Source: Evernia prunastri (taxonomy: Eukaryota; Ascomycota; Lecanoromycetes; Lecanorales; Parmeliaceae). From it: a DNA stretch of 64,000 nt. Position 1 is the stretch's first letter; each line of letters opens with the position of its first letter. The stretch is taken from assembly GCA_003184365.1 (NCBI GenBank), contig NKYR01000004.1, forward strand, positions 372,001 through 436,000, given 5' to 3'. The notes beneath the pieces were generated by a model, which worked only from the letters and a program-made list of their open reading frames with translations, searched no databases and was not told where the DNA came from. Of this stretch, positions 45,692-56,096 are shown piece by piece. Both the position numbers and the translations under genes were made by a program.

Positions 45692-47734
45692 ATGGCCAGC
45701 GTCAAGAGTGAGAAAGAGGGCGGCCCGGAGAAGGATCTGGATCTTTGTCAAAACAAGGTAGTCGCCAGTGATGAGAAGCAGACAGACTCATTATCATCAG
45801 TGGAGCCTATCAAGACGGCTGAGGGTGAGCCCGCAACCGAGGAGGAGATAGAGAACCTTTTCCATGTCGTCGACGATATTCCCATTGGCGTATGGCTTGC
45901 CTCCTTAGTGGCATCAGCAGAGCGTTTCGCCTGGTATGGTGCTACAGGTCCACTACGTAAAGCCTCACGCTAAGATCTACGCATCCTTTTTTTCCTTTTT
46001 GACGCAATACAGAGAATTATCTTCAATATGATCGCCACAGCAAGATCCCTGGAGCACTAGGCCTGGAACAAGCAACTGCCTCTCTTGTCATGGCCGGCTT
46101 CTCTGCGTTCCCCTACTTTACACCTATACTGGGAGCCATCATCGCAGATGGCTGGCTTGGTCGCTTCAGAACTATCTTCGTCTCATCCATGTTAGTTTTC
46201 TTCAATTCTAAAAGTACGCGAGCCATCTATAGGTGACTTACATTGGTCAAGTATTGTGTTCATTGGAGCCACGTTCCTCTTACTCACATCGATCCCAGCC
46301 GCAATAGCGCATGAAAGTACCGCAGCTGCTGGACTTGGTGTCAGCATCTTCCTGTTTTCTTTCGGCAGCGGTGGAGTCAGGGCTGCAGCCAACCCTTTCA
46401 TAGGTATCCCAAAAGGCATTCAGTGATGAAATTAACGACCCGATCAACTGACCACCACCGACAGCTGATCAATATACCGAAACAATCCCGAGGATCAAGA
46501 TCAGAAAGAATGGAGAAAGGGTTGTTACTGATCGAGAGCTTACTATCTCATACATCTACAATGCATACTACTGGTATGCTTAGAATCACCTTGTCTTGGA
46601 CGATGTTCAACACTAACAGATGTGCGTTGGGTAGGATGGTTAATATTGCAGGTCTGGCGGCACTCGTAACAACTTTCCTGAAAAAGTACGTTGGCTTTTG
46701 GGCAGCTTTCATCCCTCCAGCAGTAGCCATGGCTCTCGGTATGATTCCGTTGATGACCTTTAGAAACAAGTTCGGTGAGTCTCTTTAGCACCATTGCAAT
46801 GGTATGAAAATGCTAAAAACATCGTTTAGCGAGGTCAGCACCTTCCGGCGCGCTCCTAGTCAAGGCAGCTAAAGCCTTCTGGCTTGCCGCAAAGGGCGGG
46901 TTCCACATGAATTCTGCAAAACCAGAAGCTCAGGCTCAAAACACCAAGCACCATCGAAAGGTACCCTGGGATGACAGATTTATTGAGGAGCTCAAGCTGG
47001 GACTGTTCGCCTGTCGGATTCTGTAAGTCTCGCCTTTGCGGCCTCTTGGAACAACTCCACTGACTTTCTAATCCTTCGTACGAAGGCTATTCTTTCCTTT
47101 CCACTGGCTCTGCCTAAATCAAACCTTCAACAACTTGATCTCTCAGGCCGGTCAAATGGTCACCTCGGGCGTGCCCAACGACGCCATCAAATCCGTAAAC
47201 CCCCTCACAAGCATCATATTCTACCCGCTAGTCCAAAAAGGCGTCTATCCCTGGCTGCGGCGAAAACACATCAACTTCCGCTCCGCCGCCCGCATCACCT
47301 TTGGATTCTTCCTTCTGACGGCCGCTATGGCATATGCAGCCGGCCTACAGCAGTTGATCTACAACAGCAGCCCCTGCTACGACAAGCCGCTCGCATGTTC
47401 GGCTTCGGATAATGGAAACATCCCGAATCACATCTCCATGTTCTTGCAGGTGCCCATATACTCGATTGGCGGGATGGCCGAGATGTTCTGTCTCACCACC
47501 GGCACGGAACATGCGTATAACCAGGCACCGAAGAGTATGCGCTCCATCGTGAATGCCTTCTCGATCGCCATGGCTGGACTCGGCGCCCTTCTCGCCATGG
47601 CCTTCACTCCGCTCGCAAAAGATCCACATCTCGTCATCTTATATGCTTGCTTGGCTGGGATTCTGTTCGTTGCGACAGTCCTTTTCTACGTATGTTTCCG
47701 GAGCATGGACAAAGAGGAGCTTGAAATGCTTTAG
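45692..47734 (+). CDS. ptr2: POT/PTR2-family proton-coupled oligopeptide transporter
   Basis: Seven exons (45692-45956, 46013-46190, 46252-46403, 46465-46573, 46635-46774, 46830-47022, 47086-47734), with introns of 55-63 nt and matching phases, encode 561 aa. That is the usual size for fungal PTR2 permeases, which import di- and tripeptides with protons across the plasma membrane. After a charged cytosolic N terminus come 'ERFAWYGATGPLQNYLQY' (spliced), then the PTR2 signature region 'ILGAIIADGWLGRFRTI', 'FGSGGVRAAANPFIADQY' (spliced), and 'YIYNAYYWMVNIAGLAAL' (spliced; the second signature, normally FYxxINxGSL). The C-terminal half is hydrophobic with 'QVPIYSIGGMAEMFCLTTGT'. The signature block departs from the canonical (Trp-Met for Phe-Ile), so substrate range may differ. 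Confidence 0.93.
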
Positions 47735-48171
47735 TATGCATGATGGTGCGAATGGTACAATTCTATTCGGCATGGTGAGCGTGTCTCTTTGATAGAAGCG
47801 AATTCATAGTATAGACTAGAACCCTGGGGCGGGCATAGAACCTTTCTCATAGAACGGGCGCAACGTGCGCAATAGATTCATAGGAAGATAGAATCTCAAA
47901 AACGCTTCAACACGCATTCAGACGGCGCCAGGTGAGAGGAAATTGCCTTTGAGTTCAATGGGAACGCTTCTAAAAAGCGCATGGCGATACCTTTAGATGG
48001 TGATGAACGAGAGGTGCCATTCCCAATCGCAAGATAATGTTGTACAGCTAGGAACCACACCAAGTGACGCCATCACTCTTAGGCAGAGGGCTCGACCAAG
48101 TTGACTATTCACGCTAGTCAATTTCAAGAAAAGGGGTCCGTGTCATTGTCTGAATACTGCAAAAAATCCCT
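47735..48171. other. Convergent intergenic stretch
   Basis: This lies between the 3' end of the peptide-transporter gene (plus) and the 3' end of the PNPOx-like gene (minus). I see only short frames and no repeat. It should contain both terminators. Confidence 0.35.
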
Positions 48172-48843
48172 TCATTTCGCAGCCTCATACGCAAAATTCT
48201 CATTCCTAGCATTACCCCTCTCCACCCACTCCCCAATATACCCAAGAACCCCCTTCCTCAAATTGGTCACGCTCTCCACCGGCTCCTCCCACCGGACATA
48301 ACTAGGTACGACCCCCGCCCACACCCGCTCCCTCATCCCCACGTCCATAGGTCCCCCCGGTCCTTCCCCCGTCGTGCCCGCCCGCACCTTCGCGCTCGCG
48401 CCCGCGACCTCGACCCGCAGGACGCCGGTGCTCCGGAGCTCCGCCGCGCTGGGGTAGCGCGTGTTGGGCCAGCGGCCCGGGACGAGGTTGTCGGTGATGA
48501 GCGCCAGGGCGTGGAGGCGTTCGGGCTCGTCGGTCACGAAGTAAGCGCGCCCGAAGACGACGGCGCTGCGGTAGTTGCACGAGTGGTGGTTCGGCATCAG
48601 GGCGAGGACCATGCCGTCGAATTGTGTAGCGCAGACGCAGATCGGGATGCCGCCACCACCGCCGCCGCCGCCGCTGCTGTGTGCGGAGTCGCCGTTGGTG
48701 GTTACGCCGTTGGCGTCGGCGGATTGGGCCAGGCGGAAGATTCGCGAGGAGACGTAGCCGTGGAGGTAGACCACGCGGCTTTCGCTCCCGTCTGGGCTGG
48801 ACGGGTCGGGGTAGGCGCTCGTGCAGCCGAGAAATTCTCTCCA
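48172..48843 (-). pseudogene. PNPOx-like FMN-binding flavoprotein, 5'-truncated
   Basis: The visible frame covers the C-terminal two thirds of the fungal pyridoxamine-phosphate-oxidase-like family: 'YLHGYVSSRIFRLAQ', 'PICVCATQFDGMVLALMPNH', 'SCNYRSAVVFGRAYFVTDEP', 'LALITDNLVPGRWPNTRYPS', 'LRVEVAGASAKVRAG', and a complete C terminus. The first roughly 80 residues of the family, with the strand that starts the split barrel, are missing. At 48843 there is an acceptor-like CACAG|TGG, but no matching upstream exon exists: the next 95 bp hold none, and then the ferric-reductase remains begin in the other orientation. A run of eight glycines interrupts the barrel at about residues 35-42 of the visible part. 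It could still be a gene with an odd N terminus, but loss of the 5' end is simpler. Confidence 0.7.
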
Positions 48844-48938
48844 CTGTGAGGAACCACCTAAGCGCCGCAGATAATATAGACTCAGAAGGACCAGTCACGA
48901 ATCGGCAATCTTCTTCAACGGGCCGTCTATGAAATCAG

Positions 48939-50633
48939 ATACGCGCCTACTTCCTGTTACCAGCCACGTTCAGAAGGAGATGCAATGTTTCGCCGTGTTA
49001 CGGTGTGCTTCCACCTCGAGCGGAGACTTCCATCATTTGTGTATACGTCATTCTAAACGTCGTGTTCTGCGCCGTCTCATATACTGCATTTCCGCGCAAT
49101 CTGGCCTGGGACAGTGAGTCGACTCAGATCTGGCGCTATTTCTCAGATCGCACTGGCTACTTATCATACGCCAATGTCACTGTCTTCTTTCTGTTTGGTA
49201 TTCGGAATAATATCCTCATATGGCTGACCGGGTGGAGCTTTTCAACATTTACCCATTTCCACCGTTGGGTCGCTCGTATGGCCACACTGGAAGCGGTCCA
49301 GCATTCAATTGCGTACACTGTCTTCGACTTCCAAGACGGAGGTTTTGCGGACTATATCGAAGACTTTGCGAGACGCTACTGGTGAGTCAGAAGGACGATT
49401 TTATCCGAAAGCTTCGACTGATCCAATCCAGGTGGTCGGGTGTCATTGCGACCATCATGATGTGCTTCATACTGGCATTTTCCATCCGGTGGATCAGGGT
49501 CAAGTCCTACGACCTCTTCCTTATAACCGATATTCTTCTAGCCCTTGTCACGCTTGTCACTCTGTTCTATCATACCTCAGAAAGATTTTCGGGAGAGTAT
49601 GACTACTTTCTATGGGCCTGTGTCGCATTCTGGTCATTCGATAGAGTGTGTCGCATCGGACGGGTTCTTTTCTTCCTAGCAGGCGGCAAAATGAAAAGCG
49701 CGATGGTCAACTTCTCCGATGAGGATGAAGTCTCGTGTCGACGTGACCGGTAATTTCCTTAACAGAAAGATTCCCGGGGGTTCTCACTTCTTCTTTTAAT
49801 ACATGCCCATTACCACAGCTCGAGCTGGAGTCTTGCTGATGCGCAGACAGATACTCGCCCTTTGCATTATTTGGTTGGCAAAGCCACCCCTTTACCTTGG
49901 TGCGTTGGATAGAGTCAAACCAAGATAGCGCTAAGTCGCTCGGTTCATCAGAAGGGGACAGCTCAACAGAGAAGACAATGAGTGATGAGGCTACTCGTGA
50001 AGTAGGAAGAGTTCTCACAGGTCAGGCTCGATTCAGTTTCTTGATTCGACCAAGGAGCGGCTATACAGCTCGATTACGCCGGTCTGTAAACGCAGACGGT
50101 AGCCCAACGCCGAAGATGCTCTTGTTCGAAGGAACCTATAGACGTGTACCGGACCTCCGTCGTTTTGCAGAGGTTCTCCTCGTAGTTGGCGGTAGTGGCA
50201 TCTCGATCGGCATCTCCACCATCTATAGCGCTCTCGAAAGCAATCCCCATGCTGTGGTGAACCTCGTTTGCATACATGAATTCGATCATGAAGAGGGAAT
50301 TGAAGGCCGCCTTCGACACAGGTCGCCTCACCTTCGATGCGTAAGTGCTGGAATCAAAATCCTTGCTTGAGCTGTACGACTTACGTGTTCTTTTCCAGGT
50401 TTGTCACGGGTGGAAGCGAAGAGATAAAGGGAACGTCGAGCAAGGCTATTGCGCACGGACGGCCCAATGTACCGGCTATCATACATGAAGCAGCCATAAG
50501 ACGGAGAGGGTCACTAGCTGTGGTGGTGTGCGGCCCAGCCTCTTTGGCGGACGACGCTCGGGCGGCTTTTGTCTCGGAGCTCAAGAGTGGGCAAGGAAAG
50601 ATGGAACTATTCATAGAAGCGTTTCATTGGTAA
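48939..50633 (+). pseudogene. Ferric reductase (FRE family), 5'-truncated and frameshifted
   Basis: The homology begins abruptly after an acceptor-like CAG at 48938 (IRAYFLLPATFRRRCNVSPC) and lacks the signal and first helices. Then come the heme-binding membrane region ('LTGWSFSTFTHFHRWVARMA', 'EAVQHSIAYTVFDF'), a 50-nt intron (49382-49431), more helices, the FAD site GWQSHPFTLVRW (about 49869-49904), the NADPH site 'LLVVGGSGISIGISTIYSAL', and a C-terminal 'LAVVVCGPASLADDARAAFV' block ending in FHW. A further intron (about 50341-50399) fits. Three lesions break it: a frame change at about 49729, a stop at about 49797 just inside the GSHFFF block, and a frame change at about 50265. Intact members reduce extracellular Fe3+/Cu2+ for uptake. 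Confidence 0.8.
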
Positions 50634-51629
50634 TCCCATAGTAAATGCCATGCGAGAATCCTATTTTGAATGGTGTGAGTGGGAAAAAGATACCTAGGGA
50701 AAAGCATGGAATGGCAAATTGTCGACATCAACAAGCGATCAAGTAGGAGAGTAATTGTGATGGAGCAAACAATATCAACTTAAGTAGGCGGCAGTCTTTG
50801 GAAAATGAGTAGTGGCTTGGCACGGCACGCATCTGTATCGAAAGTCCTCCTAGCATCAGCCTTCATATGGACACCGAAATCTCAGTGGCTTAATAGCAGC
50901 TCAGACACGCCTGCTCCCATTGTCAGGCCAAGATTTCGATCTTTCAAGCCTCTTTGTGATATATACTCGACCTGCCAGGGTACGATCGAGAGCCAGTCTC
51001 TACAATTAGGCTATCTCCTCTAGCGCAATAGGTCTACAAGTGCAACAGGCTCAGAATCATGCTTGATCCAAGTTTAGAGCCTTCTGTTAGTTGGCGAAGA
51101 GCAAGTCCAACTAGAAAATTGTGCCTTGCTGGCAGGACTGAGGGATTGCGCTGGAAAGAATCGTTTGGATCCAAGAAAGATAGAGACCAATTCGACAAAG
51201 AAAGGGGGCAATAGTCAGGAGTACCTCACGTTGTTCTCAGGGACCGAACACGCACAGTGAAAGAAGTACTACTTCGGCCGAGACTATCTACTATCGATGA
51301 CGATGCTGATGTAGGCTGCCGGTCACGCCACCCTTGTCAAGACTATTATATTGCGGTTGAACGCATATTGCCCGTACATACGCGTAACCACTAAGGATGT
51401 ATGCATACCTTACGTTGGTAGACTTGGCCTGCAGAAAACCATCTTTCTTTAGCGACAGCAGGACATTACCAACTTCTATCCACAAATTCAATATGGTAGT
51501 TGAAATTAATTATGCCTTTCGCCCTACGGCTCTGACCCAGATGTATATTAAGTACCGCCAACGTAAACACAGCAAACGACAGAGCCGTAATTTGATCATA
51601 GAAGAAGCCACTGAAAGCGACCATTCGAT
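50634..51629. other. Intergenic stretch
   Basis: No recognisable gene. Frames at 50805-51023 and 51397-51774 carry no known motif. The right end is the promoter of the Apd1-like gene. Confidence 0.35.
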
Positions 51630-52750
51630 ATGGAACGACCACCGCTCACCATGGCGGGACGTCTCATATCCTTCGCCAGCCGCTTTACTCCACAACAATT
51701 ACGTCGGGCATTACCCAGTCCAAAACCTATCGAAAAAGCTCAGATATACAAGCTATTTCCTAAAACGGATCTAGCAGTGGATGGAGAGCATTGTATACAT
51801 GACTGCGAATCTTGCTCCTTGAGATACCCTGCCAACTTCTCCATCGATGAAGATGACGAGCTTTTCGGCAAAGTAGACAAGTGGGATACCCATTTGGTTG
51901 TTGCGACGGGGAAAGACGATTGGGTTAGAGACGTGGCAGACGACGCTGGTAGCATTATGGAAGCCGTTGGCAAGGGGGACACAAAGCCTGCAAATGGTGT
52001 AAGCCTACCCTTTTCCCCCTCCGTCCACTCTTCAAATTGAGTCTTCATTCGTAGAAAATGATGCTCTCAGCCTCCAACATACCCGTCCCAGAGGATGCGC
52101 CAGTGATCGAAGACGAACTCTCAAGCACCGTGCTACTGCTCCCCGCATTCAGCCTGATCGACAACGTGACTCCCAAACGGGTCACCGACCTCATCAGCAA
52201 CCACATCAACCTATCCTTGACCAACGCAATGCCCCTCCACCAAGCCATACCAGCATCATTTCCCAGTCCAGTCGGTGACGACCCCACCGCGCTCTCGTCA
52301 AGGCCATGTCCCCACCGCTATCTCATCCTACTCTGCAGCCAAAAGATCCGCGACGCACGCTGCGGGCAATCCGCGCCCATATTACGGCGGGAGTTCGAGC
52401 GCCATCTCCGCCCACTGGGTTTGTATCGCGATTTCCGCGAGACGCGGCCCGGCGGCGTTGGCATCTACTTCATTAGCCACGTCGGGGGACACAGGTACTC
52501 TGCCAATGTGATGTTCTATCGCAGGAGCGAGGTGCCGAGTGTGGAGGCCGACGAAGGCGCCGCTGGTGCCGCCGACGGCAATGTGACTGGCGAGTTGGGA
52601 GAGGCGTCGCAGTGCATTTGGCTGGCGAGGGTGCGGCCGAAGGATTGCGAGAATATTGTCCGATACACGCTGCTGCAAGGTAAGGTCGTTAAGCCGGAGA
52701 GTCAGTTCAGAGGAGGCTTCAATCGAGTGGAGGGGCTAGTTAGTTGGTGA
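51630..52750 (+). CDS. apd1: Apd1-like sucrase/ferredoxin family [2Fe-2S] protein
   Basis: Exons 51630-51998 and 52055-52750, with a 56-nt GTAAGC...GTAG intron in phase 0, encode 354 aa; an alternative start is Met8 (51651). The N-terminal half has Cys55, Cys59 and Cys62 in 'HCIHDCESCSLRYPANF', then 'WDTHLVVATGKDDWVRDVAD' and, across the splice, MLSASNIP. The C-terminal thioredoxin-like ferredoxin domain has Cys217-x8-Cys226 ('LCSQKIRDARCGQSAP') and His265-x3-His269 (SHVGGHRYSANV). These are the two-Cys/two-His cluster ligands known from yeast Apd1. The end (WLARVRPKDCENIVRYTLLQ) is typical. Apd1 relatives are cytosolic iron-sulfur proteins linked to oxidative-stress and cation tolerance. A variable Ala/Gly/Asp insert sits before the last block. 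All expected cluster ligands are present. Confidence 0.92.
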
Positions 52751-53109
52751 TGCGGAATTTGTAAGTAGCAGTTCAACTTTTTTGAGTATCCGCATTTTAT
52801 TTTGTTCACGTAATGAATCTCGAACCAGCTTGTAGATAAATACTACTATAGACTATGGCTATTTTATTGGAGAAGTCACACTTATGATATATTGTAGTAA
52901 AAGATAATTCAACTGAAAAGGATGAAAAAAGAGAAAGAAAAAGAGAGTAAACATCGAGTATCGCTAGGGTGACTTTCGATCTTAGCCTTGCCCTTGATAG
53001 GTAAAGCGCTCGCGCGATCTTCTTGGCAGCGGCCCCAGCGGTGTCATTCCGCCCACCAACTTCCATAGGTACACCTCATCGACAAGTATTCAATCTACGT
53101 ACAGCAGAT
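52751..53109. other. Intergenic stretch before URI
   Basis: A-rich/AT-rich sequence with no gene. It holds the 3' end of the Apd1-like gene and the promoter of the URI gene. A frame reading MAAAPAV starts at 53023 and runs into the URI frame; the inner Met at 53110 was preferred as the start. Confidence 0.4.
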
Positions 53110-54961
53110 ATGGCAGAAACGGGCACAAGAACAAGAGACAGTTTGGCCGACTTAGAAAGGTATCGTCTCCAATTAGAACAAAATGTTGCAAGGCTGCGGG
53201 CCTCCCTCCGCCATTGGCAAACATGGGAGATCGAGTATGAAGGGATGAAAGAAGAGATATTGGAGCTTGGCGAGGTTCATTCAAGCTCGGATCTGGTATT
53301 TGGGGTCGCTCCCCCAAGATTGTGAAAGCAGCATCTCACTAGGTTGTAGGAGAACATTGGCGATGCTCAGAATGAGTTGTTGACAGCGAAAGGTGGGCAA
53401 ATTCATTGCAGCCACCAATTGTTCAGACTGATGCGCAACAGAGAGAAAGCTGCTTCTGCTTGATGACAGAGGTAATGTTAGGGAAAGCCAGCAAGTCATA
53501 GGGCTGCTCTCAAGGCGTCTTGACTGTAAGACGGACTATCGTCCTCCGTTCCTTTGCCCCTATATGCATTCTCACTGGAATCAGATGTACAACAGAACAT
53601 CAGGACTGTCTCATCGCTATTGAACACAGCGCAGGAGAAGTATGCAGCTACACAAGTGTTGAGCCAACCTGAGGTCAGAAATGAAGAAGGTCTGCCTCTG
53701 ACCGAGATCCACGAGGAATTAGATGAGGAAGGCAATGTCATATGTAATTTCTCATTGCTAGTCATCTGTGTCATAGTTGATATTCTTTCTAGCCTCCTCT
53801 ACATCGAAGCCTGGTCAAGCGGCACCTCAACTCCTAGAGAGTCTCCGCAAAGCCGGCGTGAAGAATCTTCCATCAAACTCAGAGGATGAAGGCCACCCCG
53901 TACAGATTCCAGAAAATGATCAGCAAGAGCTTTCGGGGAAAAACACCAACGAAGATTCCGCGGGACCCAGCCCAGATGCCACCAGGGTTGGAGGGTCCAA
54001 ACCCTCAGAGCCCAAAGCAGGTGAAGGGAAGAAGCCCCGCAACACCAGGAAAAGTGTCAGCTTCACTGCAGACACCAAGACAGAGAGCTTGCTTGAGCAT
54101 AAGAGCAAGACCAAAATCCCAACTGTAAAGCCTGTCGATCCGATCGTTCCAGCGGACGATGCCCCGGAAGAGAAGACCATCCGTCAACAACCAGTGATTC
54201 CAGCGGACGAGTCCCCCGAAGATGCAGCTCTCCGCCGGCAAATGATACAATACAACATGTCAGAAGTCAACAACATAGTAGCAGAGATGAACCTTGACGA
54301 TGAGGCCAGCGATGCATCCGATTCTGACGCCGGTAGCGAAGAAATGCCCGATGACAGCAGTCTTGACGAAGACGAAGACAAGTTTGGGAGGACCAAGCGG
54401 CGCGTGCTCAGTGATGAATATCTCGCCGAGATGCGCGCATTGGAGGAAAAATTAAACGCGAAAGCCATCCAAAACGTCGGTCCAAATGCGCCCCTGGAGG
54501 CTCCAGCATCGACAAGTGGCCACGAGAAAGGAAAGAAACCGTCTATTCAGTCAACAAGCAGCGCCGCCAACAAGACACCAAAACCCCCTGGCACCAAAGA
54601 AGTTCGCTTCGCCGAGGAGCTCGACATCCAACCCAGCCCGGCTCCACCCGCCAACAGCGCTCCACCTACGAAACCGCAGACACCCACCCCGCCCAAATCC
54701 ACCCACGTCAACACCATCATCGAAAGGCCCTACTCAGCCAGCTCCAGCGCGCCCGCCGAACCCGACGAGTTCGACCCGGCCCTGCTCCGGCAGGAAGTCA
54801 GGACGGAATACCACAAGGCGCGCAACCGCATGATCCAGCGGCAGGGCGGCTTCGCGGCGCCCGAGGACGACGGCCCGGAGGTACCGCTCACGGAGGCCGA
54901 GGGGGGCCCGAAGAAGATGAGCCGGTTCAAGGCGGCGAGGTTGGGGAAGGGGTCGGCTTAG
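53110..54961 (+). CDS. BUD27: URI/Bud27-type unconventional prefoldin
   Basis: Five exons, 53110-53295, 53350-53392, 53442-53525, 53585-53743 and 53793-54961, with introns of 49-59 nt and fitting phases, encode 546 aa. The N terminus is an alpha-prefoldin coiled coil: 'LADLERYRLQLEQNVARLRA', 'LRHWQTWEIEYEGMKEEILE', 'SRRLDYVQQNIRTVSSLL' (rejoined at intron 3). It is followed by 'TEIHEELDEEGNVISSS' (rejoined at intron 4), a mark of the fungal family. The middle is acidic and disordered. The C terminus has the DUF3835 block: FDPALLRQEVRTEYHKARNR and, at the end, MSRFKAARLGKGSA. Yeast Bud27/URI acts in RNA polymerase assembly, translation initiation and TOR signalling, in cytoplasm and nucleus. 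The start at 53110 was preferred; an in-frame upstream Met exists at 53023. Confidence 0.85.
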
Positions 54962-56096
54962 AGGCCCGGGAGATCGCGTCGGCGAAGCACCCGCTCTGGG
55001 CGGAAGTATATATCCGTTACGTCTTGGGGAAAGGGGGGAGAAGGAATGTTTCGAGTAAGCGTTCCGTAGCAGTCGTTGCTGATACCCCTCCCTTGTCGAT
55101 ACATACATTGGACATGATACACCCCCACGACCACCAATGCCCCCTCCCTTCGTCGTCGTCGTCCTCCTCCTTCCCCCATAGCAAGCAAACCCTTCCAACC
55201 CCCCCAAGCCCGCCTCTTTCACCTTCTCAAAACCATCTCTCAAAACCACCCCTCTTCATTCCCCCCTCCCCAAACCGCAAACGCACCCAGGACCACCACG
55301 CACCCCCCTCCCCCTCCCCTTTCCCCCATCCTCTGGACAAGGAACAGGCAGCGGGCTCAAGACAGGCAGACATATCTCTCTCTCTTTCTCTCTCTCCCTC
55401 TCAGAGAGGCAGAGAACGAGAAAGAAATCCAACCTGCCCCTGTCACGCACGTGGTTCCGATATCGATGGGGATTCCCCTTTTTTCGATGAATTTTTTAAT
55501 TTTTTGCGAAAGAAGAGGAAATTCCCAAGTGGGCTCTCTGATGCCATGTCCTGGCCTGCCTTGCTCCTGCCCTGCCCCTGCCCTGCTTTTCGCGGAGTGG
55601 GTGGTGTGGTGTGGGGTGGGGTGGATTTGACGGCGTTGGCTGTTCGTTTCACCCTCTACAATTTTAGTGACTGTCTGTCTGTCTGTCTGGTTGGGGTTCT
55701 ATGGAGAGATAGAGAGATGGGGTTCTGTTGTTGCTCGATGTATGTATGTATGTATGTATGTATGTATGTTTGTGTCTTGAATAAATAGAGAATGAAAGAT
55801 GCTGATGGCGAGATGAAGTTCGCTTATATGTGAATGGANNNNNNNNNNNNNNTGTCTGTCTGTCTGGTTGGGGTTCTATGGAGAGATAGAGAGATGGGGT
55901 TCTGTTGTTGCTCGATGTATGTATGTATGTATGTATGTATGTTTGTGTCTTGAATAAATAGAGAATGAAAGATGCTGATGGCGAGATGAAGTTCGCTTAT
56001 ATGTGAATGGAGCACCAACATCTTGCAACCGTCACGCTCGTAGATTCATGCAGCTCGTCAATAAGTCCCTTTCCTTACCTGTCCTGGCGTGTAGCA
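54962..56096. other. Convergent intergenic stretch with sequence gap
   Basis: This lies between the 3' ends of URI and the MFS gene. It is very C/T-rich at 55130-55420, with a CTCT tract at about 55371-55401, and G/T-rich with TCTG and TATG microsatellites near 55670-55770. The gap of 14 N and its duplicated flanks are listed separately. Long open frames here follow from the base skew rather than from coding. Confidence 0.5.
55676..56011. repeat. Duplicated sequence on both sides of a 14-N gap
   Basis: 55676-55838 and 55853-56011 carry the same sequence, from TGTCTGTCTGTCTGG to TATGTGAATGGA. They differ mainly in the TATG microsatellite: seven units on the left and six on the right. The N run at 55839-55852 is therefore very probably an artificial gap between two overlapping contig ends. 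Confidence 0.92.

Noticed and set aside
48302..48898. Minus-strand 198-aa Arg/Pro-rich frame
   Set aside because: It is an out-of-frame shadow of the PNPOx-like gene in GC-rich DNA.
55024..55788. Plus-strand 254-aa frame
   Set aside because: It is produced by C/T-rich and microsatellite DNA, with low-complexity Ser/Pro translation and no domain.
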